Position numbers and translations under genes: made by a program. A stretch of DNA of 32,910 nt from CAZJNX01 sp964547415. Lineage in GTDB: Bacteria > Pseudomonadota > Alphaproteobacteria > Rhizobiales > Amorphaceae. This document shows, one piece after another, positions 9,140-16,560 of the stretch. The stretch's first letter is position 1, and the number at the start of each line of letters is the position of its first letter. The notes below the pieces were generated by a model. It was not told where the DNA came from, did not search any database, and worked only from the letters and a program-made list of their open reading frames with translations. Location of the stretch: positions 1-32,910 of the forward strand of contig CAZJNX010000019.1 in NCBI GenBank assembly GCA_964547415.1, read 5' to 3'.

Positions 9140-9752
9140 CGCCGCGGCGCCGGCGAAGCGGCGCCGGAACCTGGCCGGCGGACGACGGCCGGCCTCGCCG
9201 ACCAGGCAGCGGCGGATGCCAGACGGTATCGTCCGCGCCATGTCGCGCGCCCATCGGCCAGCGCCCGAGCCAGCGGCCACGCCGTCGTCGCGAGCGCGGG
9301 CGCCACGACGACCCGTCGATCCGCCCCCCTTCCGCGACCATGGCGCCGGGCCTTCGGCGCCCGGTCGCTGGCCGCGGGCGCACAGGTCCGCCGGTGTGGT
9401 GCCGCGAACCGGGATACCGGGACCGCCCGGCCACCCGTCACGGCGATGCCGGCGGGCAGCGGGCGGCGACCGACGCCCCCGAGTTCGCCCCGATCCCGAT
9501 CCACCCGCCCGCAGCCGGATCCGTCTGCGTCGGCGGCCGCGGTTCCACGGGTCCGTTCCTCCCGAGGCGGCAGACCCGGCGGCCTCGGTCCGGGATCGTC
9601 GGCCGGCCACCGGCGTCAGCGGCCGCACCGTGGCTGCGGGCGCGGGCGACACGACGGCTCGCCACGCGGGCGGCGGCACGCATCGCGCGTCACCGGGGCG
9701 GGCCCGCAGCGACGGCCCGCCAGCGCGTGGCAGCTTGCGCGCGAACGAAAAA

Positions 9753-9760
9753 TTAACCAT
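9753..9760 (+). promoter_or_regulatory. TTAACCAT half-site upstream of the TPR gene
   Basis: An exact TTAACCAT lies in a short AT-richer strip about 100 bp before the TPR gene start. The same octamer occurs between bcsN and bcsA. Only a half-site is present, so a CtrA role is a weak inference, but the location fits a separate promoter for the TPR gene after the non-coding block. Confidence 0.3.
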
Positions 9761-9859
9761 GCCGGTAGAGATTGAATCCGGGTCGATGGTGAAGGTTGGC
9801 AGCGGGTGGTCCCGCCACTCCGCCGTCGTCCCGAGCCCCGATCGTGGGAACGGAGCCCC

Positions 9860-12385
9860 ATGACGCGTCGAGTGCCACAGCCCGTCACCATCGATCCCCC
9901 GCGCATCCTGCGATCGGGCCTTACGGACGACGCGTCGCATGCCCGCCCGCACCGGGCCCACGGGTCGGGTCCGGCCGCCTTCCTCGCCGCCGTGCCGCCC
10001 GACAAGCGGATCAAGCCGGTGGTCGCCGGCAGCCTCGCCGCCTTCCTCGCGGGGGGTGCCCTCGGGCTCGGTCCGGTGCCGCACCTCGCCGCGCCCTTCC
10101 TCGCCGTCGCCGACGCGCAGGAGAACGGCGCCTCGCCGGCCGCGAGCGCGGCCGAGCCGTCGGAGGCCGACAAAGCGGCCCTGCGCTACTTCGCCCGGCA
10201 GGGCGACGTGGAACGGCTGGAGGCGGAGCTGAGGCGTCTGCGTGCCCTCTACCCGGGCTGGCAGCCCTCGCGCAACCTCCTCGATCCGGAGGGCGAGGAC
10301 GTGGAGCTGCAGGCCGTGTGGGACCTGTTCGGCCGCGGCGACTACGAGGGGGCGCTGGCCGCCATCCGCGAGCGGCAGGAGCGGGAACCGGGCTGGACGC
10401 CCCCGGCCGAGCTCGACCGGGCCCTGAGGCTCGCGATCGCGCGGGACGACATCGTGGAGGCGTCGGACGCCGGCCGCTGGCAGGAGGTGCTCGACCTCGC
10501 TTCCCAGAACGAAGCGCTCCTCACCTGCGCCAACGTGGACACCCTCTGGCGGGTCGCCGACGCCTTCGCGAAGACCGGGAACACCCGCCGCGCCTACGAC
10601 GCCTACGCCTACGTCCTCACCTACTGCGAGAACCCGGCCGAGCGGATCGCCAGCCTCCAGAAGGCGGCCGACACCCTGACCCCGGCCGAGATCACCGAGC
10701 TGTTCGCGCTGGAGCGCACCGGCGCGGCGGGCGCGGGCGAGTTCGAGGCGGCCAAGCTCGACATCGTGCGCGGCGCCGTCGCCCGCGGCGGCGAGGACGC
10801 GGACTACGTGGTCCCGGACGGCTGGCTCGCCATCCTCGCGGACAGCGCCCGGGGCGGGCCGGTGGAGGACGCCGTCACCCTCGCCTGGTACCTCTACCGC
10901 CACGGCAACCCGGAGGACGCGGCCGGCTGGTTCCGCTACGCCCTCAGCCGCGGCGCCGGCCCGTCCGCGGCGGAGGGCTACATCGTGTCCCTGCGCGCAA
11001 CCGGCGACCGGGAGAAAGAGCGGATCGCCCGGGAGGTCGCCTACGCCTGGCGCAACGAGTCGGCCACCCTCATGGACTCCTACCTCAACGCCGTCGCCTC
11101 CCTGCTGACGGCGGACTTCGACGGCTACCCCGCCTTCGAGGACGCCGACCAGGGGACGGTGGACCGCTTCGTCCCCGTCGTCATCGAGCAGCGGGACGCC
11201 AACGGCGCCCAGGCCCTCGGCTGGTACGCCTTCAACACCTGCCAGTTCATCATCGCGGAGGAATGGTTCATCACCTCCGCGAACTGGCAGCCGACGGAGG
11301 CGGCCCTGTTCGGCCTCGCCCTGTCGCGCCTCAGGATCGGCGACCTCGAGGGCTTTCGCGAGGTGGTGGACGAGTGGGGCGGGATCTATCCGGCCGTCGC
11401 CGCCCTCGAGCTCGACGTCGACCGCGACCCGGAGGACCCCGTGACGGGGGATCCGGACGACCCGACGCGGCGGGTGGGCGTCGAGAGCGTCGTATGCGAC
11501 CCGGACGAGATCGAGCGCCTGCGGGAGCGGGCGCGCCTTGCCGGCAACGACGTGGTGATGGTGGCCGCGGGCACGGCGACGGCGGGTCCGCCCGTCGGCG
11601 CGGGACGCGAAGCCCGCACCCGCACCGTCCAGCGGGACGCCCGCCCCGCGATCCCGCGCCCGGACGGCGAGCGCACCCGCAGGACGGCGGACGGAACCAC
11701 CGCCACCGTCGAGCGCCGCGTGCGGCAGGACCGGGACGAGGACGGGCCGCGCCGCCTCGCCTCGGCCGGGCCCGTGCGCACCGGCGGCGGCGGGACGGCG
11801 GCCCAGGGTGCCCTGTCCGCCCGCAACTACGCCCGGTGCGTGGCGATCACCGACCGGGGCATCCGTTCCGGGACCCTCTCGGCCGACGACGCCCTCGCCC
11901 GCGGCTACTGCCTCCTCGAGCTCGAACGGCCGGTGGAGGCGGCGGAGGCCTTCCAGCTCGCCTTCGCGGGCACGCGCTACGCCACCACGCGCTACCAGGA
12001 CGCGGCTTACGGCCGGACGCTCGCCGCCCTCGCCTCCCGCCAGACGGACGAGGCGGCGATCGCGGCGACCGCGGCGCCCCAGTCGCGGGCGCGGCGCACC
12101 GAGGTCACCATCGAGATCCTGACCCAGCGGGCGCTCGCCGCCTACGAGGACGGCCGCTACGTGGAGGCGATCCTCTACCTCGACGAGCGGGACGGGATCG
12201 CCCCCCTCCAGAACGACCTGATGGTCCTGCGCGGCTTCGCCCACTACAACATCGGGGAGTACCGCGAGGCGCGCCGCCTGTTCGACGCGGTGAACCGCAC
12301 CGGCACGACGAACGACGCCCTCAACGCCTTCTCGGTGGTGAACGAGCGCGTCTTCACCCCCGCCTCCAACCGGATGACCTTCTGA
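9860..12385 (+). CDS. TPR-repeat protein of the cellulose locus (BcsK-like)
   Basis: An 841-residue protein with a basic, Pro-rich N-terminal arm, one hydrophobic segment at about residues 52-88 (signal peptide or membrane anchor), and then helical repeats of TPR type. Examples are near ALRYFARQGDVERLEAELRRL, DAAGWFRYALSRGAG, and the C-terminal ALARGYCLLELERPVEAAEAF and NDLMVLRGFAHYNIGEYREARRLF. A charged, disordered-looking Arg/Thr/Asp linker separates the two helical parts (about residues 540-650). No C-terminal beta-barrel like that of enterobacterial BcsC is seen. Rhizobial cellulose operons commonly end with such a TPR protein, for which the name BcsK has been used; I leave the symbol blank. 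The ATG at 9860 is preferred over the one at 9806 because GGAACGGAG lies just upstream. It probably scaffolds or exports cellulose in the periplasm. Confidence 0.8.
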   Translation: MTRRVPQPVTIDPPRILRSGLTDDASHARPHRAHGSGPAAFLAAVPPDKRIKPVVAGSLAAFLAGGALGLGPVPHLAAPFLAVADAQENGASPAASAAEPSEADKAALRYFARQGDVERLEAELRRLRALYPGWQPSRNLLDPEGEDVELQAVWDLFGRGDYEGALAAIRERQEREPGWTPPAELDRALRLAIARDDIVEASDAGRWQEVLDLASQNEALLTCANVDTLWRVADAFAKTGNTRRAYDAYAYVLTYCENPAERIASLQKAADTLTPAEITELFALERTGAAGAGEFEAAKLDIVRGAVARGGEDADYVVPDGWLAILADSARGGPVEDAVTLAWYLYRHGNPEDAAGWFRYALSRGAGPSAAEGYIVSLRATGDREKERIAREVAYAWRNESATLMDSYLNAVASLLTADFDGYPAFEDADQGTVDRFVPVVIEQRDANGAQALGWYAFNTCQFIIAEEWFITSANWQPTEAALFGLALSRLRIGDLEGFREVVDEWGGIYPAVAALELDVDRDPEDPVTGDPDDPTRRVGVESVVCDPDEIERLRERARLAGNDVVMVAAGTATAGPPVGAGREARTRTVQRDARPAIPRPDGERTRRTADGTTATVERRVRQDRDEDGPRRLASAGPVRTGGGGTAAQGALSARNYARCVAITDRGIRSGTLSADDALARGYCLLELERPVEAAEAFQLAFAGTRYATTRYQDAAYGRTLAALASRQTDEAAIAATAAPQSRARRTEVTIEILTQRALAAYEDGRYVEAILYLDERDGIAPLQNDLMVLRGFAHYNIGEYREARRLFDAVNRTGTTNDALNAFSVVNERVFTPASNRMTF

Positions 12386-12415
12386 CGCGCGCCGCCCCCT
12401 CGCCCCTATCCCGCG

Positions 12416-12452
12416 CCGCCCCGCCACGGTAACGTCACGCCGCGCGGGGCGG
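12416..12452. repeat. GC-rich inverted repeat after the TPR gene
   Basis: CCGCCCCGC (12416-12424) and GCGGGGCGG (12444-12452) are complementary, separated by 19 bases. It lies 30 bp after the TPR stop and could end that transcript, but no T tract follows, so terminator function is uncertain. Confidence 0.35.
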
Positions 12453-12496
12453 GACGGCCGGCGCGCTCCGTGTCCGCCACAACCGGGAAGCCGACC

Positions 12497-13366
12497 ATGA
12501 CACGCATCGCCTTTCTCGACGGGGCCTACGTCGCCATGGAGGACGCGAAGGTCTCGATCCTCGACCGGGGCTTCAACTTCGGCGACGGCATCTACGAGGT
12601 GGCAGGCGTCCTCGACGGCGCCCTCGTGGACGTGGAGGGCCACCTCGCCCGGTTCGACCGCTGCCTGAAGGCCATCGGCATCGCCCTCCCCTTTCCCGTC
12701 GAGCGCTTCACGGAGATCGCCCTCGAGCTCGTGCGCCGCAACGCCGTCGGCGAGGGCCTCGTCTACTTCCAGGTCACCCGCGGGGTCGCCGAGCGGGCCT
12801 TCGCGACGGCTGAGGACCCCGCGCCCACCATCGTCGGGTTCACCCAGGAGAAGGCGATCCGCAACGCGCCGAAGGCCGAGCGCGGCGCCTCCCTCAAGAG
12901 CGTGCCCGACCTCAGGTGGAAGCGGCGGGAGGTGAAGAGCATCTCGCTGCTCGCCCAGGTGCTCGCCGTGCGCGCCGCCCACGCGGAGGGCTTCGACGAG
13001 GCGCTGATGGTGGAGGACGGCCTCGTGACGGAGGGCGGATCGTCCTCCGTCATGATCGTGGCGGAGGACGGGACGATCCTCGCCCGCCCGCTCGGCAGCG
13101 GCATCCTGCCGGGGATCACCCGCCAGTCCGTCGCCGCCCTGTGCGCCGAAAAGGGCATCCCGTTCGTGGAGCGCACCTACACCCTCGAGGAGGCGAAGGC
13201 CGCGCGCGAGGTCTTCCTCACGAGCGCGTCGAGCTTCGTCCTGCCCGTCACGCGCATCGACGACACGCCGATCGGCGACGGCAAGCCCGGCCCGCTCGCC
13301 CGGCGCCTGCGCGAGATCTACATGGACCACGCCCTCGCGACCGCGGTCCGCCCGGCCCTGTCCTGA
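12497..13366 (+). CDS. dat: D-alanine aminotransferase (PLP fold class IV)
   Basis: Cytosolic PLP enzyme exchanging amino groups between D-alanine and 2-oxoglutarate (D-glutamate/pyruvate), linking D-amino acid pools to peptidoglycan. The 289-residue length is typical. Features of the class IV family include the N-terminal LDRGFNFGDGIYEV motif (residues 22-35), Lys147 in the WKRREVKS segment at the place of the PLP-binding lysine of bacillary D-amino acid transaminase, and the VEDGLVTEGGSSS motif (172-184). Branched-chain aminotransferase is an alternative in this family, but the D-AAT-like LDRG...GDGIYEV start and neighbouring motifs favour D-alanine. The ATG at 12497 has GGGAAG a few bases upstream. 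The carboxypeptidase gene follows after 38 bp, so the two probably form an operon. Confidence 0.85.
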   Translation: MTRIAFLDGAYVAMEDAKVSILDRGFNFGDGIYEVAGVLDGALVDVEGHLARFDRCLKAIGIALPFPVERFTEIALELVRRNAVGEGLVYFQVTRGVAERAFATAEDPAPTIVGFTQEKAIRNAPKAERGASLKSVPDLRWKRREVKSISLLAQVLAVRAAHAEGFDEALMVEDGLVTEGGSSSVMIVAEDGTILARPLGSGILPGITRQSVAALCAEKGIPFVERTYTLEEAKAAREVFLTSASSFVLPVTRIDDTPIGDGKPGPLARRLREIYMDHALATAVRPALS

Positions 13367-13404
13367 CCGCCCTTCCCTCCCCGCCCACACCGACGAGGCG
13401 CCCC

Positions 13405-14538
13405 ATGCTCGACCACGGGACAGGCACGAGAGCCCGCGGCGGGCAAGGGCGGCACGGCCGGGGACCCGCGGCGCTCGGGGCCGTCCTTCCCGTCCTGATC
13501 CTGGCGCTTGCGCTCGCGGGCTGCAACGCGCGCCTGCCCTCGCTCGGGGCGGACGCCCTCCCCGCGCCGCCGCAGGACGGGAGCGGCGCCGCCGCGACGG
13601 CGGATGCCGACGCGGAGGCGGACGGGAACGCGGACGGGGGGAGCGAGACGGCGGACGCGGGCGGGGCGCCGCCCGGCGTCGGCTCCACCGCGGGCGTCTC
13701 GGGCGGGGCGATCGCACTCGCCCCGGTGGCCGCGCCCGCGATCCCCTTCTTCGCCCGCGGCGGCGGCGAGCCGGAGGCGCGCGCCCACGCGGCCATCGTG
13801 GTGGACGCCCCGTCGGGCCGCGTCCTCTTCGAGGAGGACGCGGAGGGCCTGCGCTACCCCGCCTCCCTCACCAAGATGATGACGCTGTACCTCCTGTTCG
13901 ACGCCGTCGAGGCGGGGCGCTTCAACCTCGCCTCGGAGCTTCCCGTGTCGCAGGAGGCCGCCTCCCGCCCGCCCGCCAAGCTCGGCGTGAAGGCGGGCGA
14001 CACGATCACCGTCGACCAGGCGATCCGGGCGATGGCCGTGCGCTCGTCCAACGACGTGGCGGTGGTGGTGGCGGAGGCCGTCGCGGGCTCGGAGGAGCGT
14101 TTCGTCGACCGCATGAACCGCAAGGCGTCGAGCCTCGGCATGCGCCGCACGCGCTTTTCCAACGCCTCGGGCCTGCCCGACCCGGACCAGGTCTCCACCG
14201 CGCGGGACATGGCGATCCTCGGGCGCGCCCTCGTCACCCGCCACCGTCGCTTCGCCGGCTACTTCTCCCTGAGGGAGTGGACCTTCGAGGGCCGGCGCAT
14301 CCGCGCGACCAACAAGCTGCTCGGGCGGGTCGACGGGGTGCGCGGCATCAAGACGGGCTACATCCGCCTGTCGGGCTTCAACCTGGCGGTCCACGTGCAG
14401 CGGGGCGGGCGCTCGCTCATCGTCGTGGTGTTCGGCGGGCGGACCGGCGCGGCGCGGGACGCGAAGGTGGAGGAGCTCATCGAGGCGTGGATGCCGAAGG
14501 CCTCCCGCCGGGCGAGCCCCATCCTCGTGCGCAACTGA
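13405..14538 (+). CDS. Lipoprotein D-alanyl-D-alanine carboxypeptidase (peptidase S11, DacA-like)
   Basis: Penicillin-binding protein of low molecular mass that trims the terminal D-alanine from peptidoglycan pentapeptides. The 377-residue protein has an N-terminal lipobox (LALALAGC at about residues 32-39), an acidic Ala/Gly/Asp-rich linker, and an S11 catalytic domain. All three active-site motifs are present: S154-L-T-K157, S214-S-N216 and K316-T-G318. Unlike E. coli DacA it appears to be held by a lipid anchor rather than a C-terminal amphipathic helix, and there is little sequence after the catalytic domain (it ends about 60 residues after KTG). The start at ATG 13405 has GAGG upstream and gives the complete lipoprotein signal; the frame is open further upstream only because it shadows dat. 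It follows dat directly, a coherent D-alanine pair. Confidence 0.88.
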   Translation: MLDHGTGTRARGGQGRHGRGPAALGAVLPVLILALALAGCNARLPSLGADALPAPPQDGSGAAATADADAEADGNADGGSETADAGGAPPGVGSTAGVSGGAIALAPVAAPAIPFFARGGGEPEARAHAAIVVDAPSGRVLFEEDAEGLRYPASLTKMMTLYLLFDAVEAGRFNLASELPVSQEAASRPPAKLGVKAGDTITVDQAIRAMAVRSSNDVAVVVAEAVAGSEERFVDRMNRKASSLGMRRTRFSNASGLPDPDQVSTARDMAILGRALVTRHRRFAGYFSLREWTFEGRRIRATNKLLGRVDGVRGIKTGYIRLSGFNLAVHVQRGGRSLIVVVFGGRTGAARDAKVEELIEAWMPKASRRASPILVRN

Positions 14539-14552
14539 GCCCGATTGCGGCG

Positions 14553-14578
14553 GCGCGGCCCCTTGAGCCGGGCCGCGC
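14553..14578 (+). terminator. Candidate terminator hairpin after the carboxypeptidase gene
   Basis: GCGCGGCCC (14553-14561) and GGGCCGCGC (14570-14578) form a perfect 9-bp stem with an 8-base loop, 14 bp after the stop at 14538. It lacks a following T tract, so efficiency is doubtful; the position fits the end of the dat-carboxypeptidase unit. Confidence 0.4.
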
Positions 14579-14592
14579 GCCGGGCCATTGAT

Positions 14593-14613
14593 GGGGGAGG
14601 AAGTCGCTCCCCC
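14593..14613 (+). promoter_or_regulatory. Leader hairpin just upstream of puuD
   Basis: GGGGGAG (14593-14599) pairs with CTCCCCC (14607-14613) around a 7-base loop, ending 8 bp before the puuD ATG at 14622. The left arm contains the only strong purine-rich ribosome-binding sequence in the leader (GGGGGAGG), which is otherwise too far (about 21 bp) from the ATG. It may influence translation of puuD. Confidence 0.35.
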
Positions 14614-14621
14614 GGAACGCC

Positions 14622-15821
14622 ATGCTCGCCATCGTCCAGGACTGGCTCAGCCTGTTCCTTCGCTGGGCCCACATCGTCGCCGCCATCGGCTGGATCGGCT
14701 CGTCCTTCTATTTCATGTGGCTGGACGCCACGCTGAAGCGCCGGGAGAACATGGACCCCGGCATCAAGGGCGAGAACTGGTCGGTCCACGGCGGCGGCTT
14801 CTACCACACGCAGAAGTACACCGTCGCGCCGGCGCACATGCCGGAGGACCTGCACTGGTTCCGCTGGGAAAGCTACATGACGTGGCTGACCGGCTTCTTT
14901 CTCTTGGTGGTGGTCTACTACTGGGGCGCGTCGGCGCGGATGATCGACCCGCTCGTCGCCGATATCGCGCCCGCCCTCGCCATCGCCCTGTCGCTGGCCG
15001 GCCTCGCCGGGGGCTGGCTGTTCTACGACGCCCTGTGCCGCTCGGCCCTCAAGGACCGGCCGGCGGCCATGTTCGCCGTCCTGTTCGCGGCCATCGTGGC
15101 GGTGGCCTGGGCCTACAGCTTCGTCTTCTCCGGGCGCGCCACCTTCATCCAGGTGGGGGCGATGATCGCCACCATCATGAGCGCCAACGTCGCCATGGTC
15201 ATCATCCCGAACCAGCGGGTGGTGGTGGCCGACCTCAAGGCGGGCCGCGTGCCGGACGCGGAATACGGGCGGATCGCCAAGCTGCGCTCCACCCACAACA
15301 ACTACCTCACCCTGCCGGTCATCTTCCTGATGATTTCCAACCACTATCCCATGACGTTCGGCCACGCGTGGAACTGGGCGGTGGTGGCGTTCGTGCTGCT
15401 GCTCGGGGCGGTGGTGCGCAACTGGTTCAACACCTGGGAGGCGGGCGGCACGGGCCTCGAGGTCGCCTGGCAGTGGCCGACGGCGGTGGCCGCGGCGGCG
15501 GGCCTTGCCCTGTTCGTGAGCCTGCCGTCGGCGACGGAGGCGGACCCGCGCCTCGCCGCTGCGGTGAGCGGGACGGAGGCGTTCGCCATCGTGGAGCGCC
15601 ACTGCGCCGCCTGCCACGCGGAAAGCCCGTCCCAGCCGGGCTTTGCCGCACCGCCCGCGGGCGTTCGCCTCGACACGCCGGGCGAGGTGCGCCGCCACGC
15701 CGATGCCGTCCTCGCCCAGTCGGTGACGACCCGCGCCATGCCGCTCGGCAACCTCACCGGCATGACGGAGGACGAGCGGGCCCGCCTGGGCGCCTGGGTC
15801 CGCGCGGGCCTTCCCGACTGA
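14622..15821 (+). CDS. puuD: Membrane-bound urate hydroxylase/oxidase PuuD with cytochrome c domain
   Basis: Oxidises urate to 5-hydroxyisourate and feeds the electrons to the respiratory chain through a C-terminal cytochrome c domain, instead of using oxygen directly as soluble uricase does. The 399-residue protein opens with the characteristic PuuD N-terminus (WAHIVAAIGWIGSSFYFMWLD, then a KGENWSVHGGGFYH-like segment) and continues through about eight membrane helices to residue 305. A single-haem cytochrome c motif follows at C328-A-A-C331-H332, with the distal Met probably in the TTRAMPLGN segment near residue 375. No other urate-pathway gene (HIU hydrolase, OHCU decarboxylase, allantoinase) lies in the window, but an 8-oxoguanine deaminase gene, whose product is urate, lies 6.6 kb downstream. 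The ribosome site directly before the ATG is weak (GGAA). Confidence 0.92.
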   Translation: MLAIVQDWLSLFLRWAHIVAAIGWIGSSFYFMWLDATLKRRENMDPGIKGENWSVHGGGFYHTQKYTVAPAHMPEDLHWFRWESYMTWLTGFFLLVVVYYWGASARMIDPLVADIAPALAIALSLAGLAGGWLFYDALCRSALKDRPAAMFAVLFAAIVAVAWAYSFVFSGRATFIQVGAMIATIMSANVAMVIIPNQRVVVADLKAGRVPDAEYGRIAKLRSTHNNYLTLPVIFLMISNHYPMTFGHAWNWAVVAFVLLLGAVVRNWFNTWEAGGTGLEVAWQWPTAVAAAAGLALFVSLPSATEADPRLAAAVSGTEAFAIVERHCAACHAESPSQPGFAAPPAGVRLDTPGEVRRHADAVLAQSVTTRAMPLGNLTGMTEDERARLGAWVRAGLPD

Positions 15822-15836
15822 GGGGGCGGCCCCCTC
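15820..15836. terminator. Candidate bidirectional terminator between puuD and pyrE
   Basis: GAGGGGG (15820-15826) and CCCCCTC (15830-15836) form a 7-bp GC stem with a 3-base loop, starting inside the puuD stop codon. The convergent genes are only 29 bp apart, so this is the only place for terminators for both. No T tract is present. Confidence 0.4.
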
Positions 15837-15850
15837 CCCTCGCGACGGGA

Positions 15851-16546
15851 TCAGACGGCGAGCTCGGCGATGCCGCCGTGGGCCGCGGACCAGGCGAGCG
15901 GCTTGTCGAGGAAGCGCTCCACCTCGGCCGTCACCTCGTCCGGGAAGAGGCCGTCGCGGCGGGCGACGGCGAGCACGTCCCACCAGGTGGCGAGGGCGTG
16001 GAGGGAAAGGCCGTGGCGGGCGAGCACCTCCCGCGTCTCGGGAAAGATGTCGTAGTAGAAGACCACCAGCGTGTCGGTGACGACGGCGCCCGCCTCGCGC
16101 AGGCCCTCGCAGAAGCGCACCTTGGAGCCGCCGTCGGTGGTGAGGTCCTCCACCAGGAGCACCCGCTGGCCCTCCCGCACGTCCCCCTCGATCCGGGCGT
16201 CACGGCCGAAGCCCTTGGGCTGCTTGCGCACGTACAGCATGGGCAGCGACAGGCGGTCGGCGATCCAGGCGGCGAAGGGGATGCCCGCCGTCTCCCCGCC
16301 CGCGACCGCGTCGAACGCCTCGAAGCCCGCCTCGCGCAGGATGACCGAGGCGGCGAAATCCATCAGCGTGGAGCGGACCCTCGGGTACGAGATGATCTTC
16401 CGGCAGTCGATGTAGACCGGGCTCGCAAGGCCGGAGGTGAAGGTGTAGGGCGGATCGGGCCGGAAGTGGACGGCGCCGATCTCGAGGAGCATCCGCGCCG
16501 TCATGGTGGCGACGAGGTCGCGGTCGGGAAAGCTCGTCACGTTCAT
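15851..16546 (-). CDS. pyrE: Orotate phosphoribosyltransferase
   Basis: Cytosolic enzyme of de novo pyrimidine synthesis that joins orotate with PRPP to make OMP. The 231-residue protein carries the type I phosphoribosyltransferase PRPP loop as VLLVEDLTTDGGSK (residues 129-142), the N-terminal FTSGLASPVYIDCRK segment that contacts orotate, and the KQPKGFGRDARIEG flexible catalytic loop (about 108-121). Two starts are possible: a GTG at 16564 that overlaps the pyrC stop, and an ATG at 16546. The ATG is chosen because GGAGG lies 8 bases upstream, within the gap after pyrC. It is the last gene of the leftward dctP-dctQ-dctM-pyrC-pyrE cluster, 14 bp after pyrC. Confidence 0.93.
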   Translation of the reverse strand: MNVTSFPDRDLVATMTARMLLEIGAVHFRPDPPYTFTSGLASPVYIDCRKIISYPRVRSTLMDFAASVILREAGFEAFDAVAGGETAGIPFAAWIADRLSLPMLYVRKQPKGFGRDARIEGDVREGQRVLLVEDLTTDGGSKVRFCEGLREAGAVVTDTLVVFYYDIFPETREVLARHGLSLHALATWWDVLAVARRDGLFPDEVTAEVERFLDKPLAWSAAHGGIAELAV

Positions 16547-16560
16547 GCCTGGGCCTCCGG

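Larger units (their letters stand above)
6760..9859. other. Repeat-rich stretch of 3.1 kb with no credible gene, inside the cellulose locus
   Basis: Nearly every frame here is open because the sequence is so GC-rich. All the predicted products are low-complexity Arg/Pro/Ala/Gly strings without domains, starts or ribosome sites. The stretch contains an assembly gap (7174-7273), a duplicated unit of about 350 bp, a 9-bp microrepeat and an array of 80/81-bp units. Many C-rich words recur between 7760 and 8090. In related operons the space between bcsB and the TPR gene is normally taken by the GH8 endoglucanase gene bcsZ, but no GH8 motif is recognisable on either strand. It could be a degraded remnant, an amplified repeat island or a structured non-coding region. 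An AT-richer strip near 9741-9790 probably holds the promoter of the TPR gene. Confidence 0.65.

Noticed and set aside
2463..9863. A 2466-codon open frame on the + strand
   Set aside because: It runs through bcsA and bcsB in another frame and crosses the N gap; the product is Arg/Pro/Ala-rich with no domains. It is an effect of high GC.
8384..13717. A 1777-codon open frame on the - strand
   Set aside because: It is antisense to the TPR, dat and carboxypeptidase genes and to the repeat array; no start signal or motif. Shadow frame.
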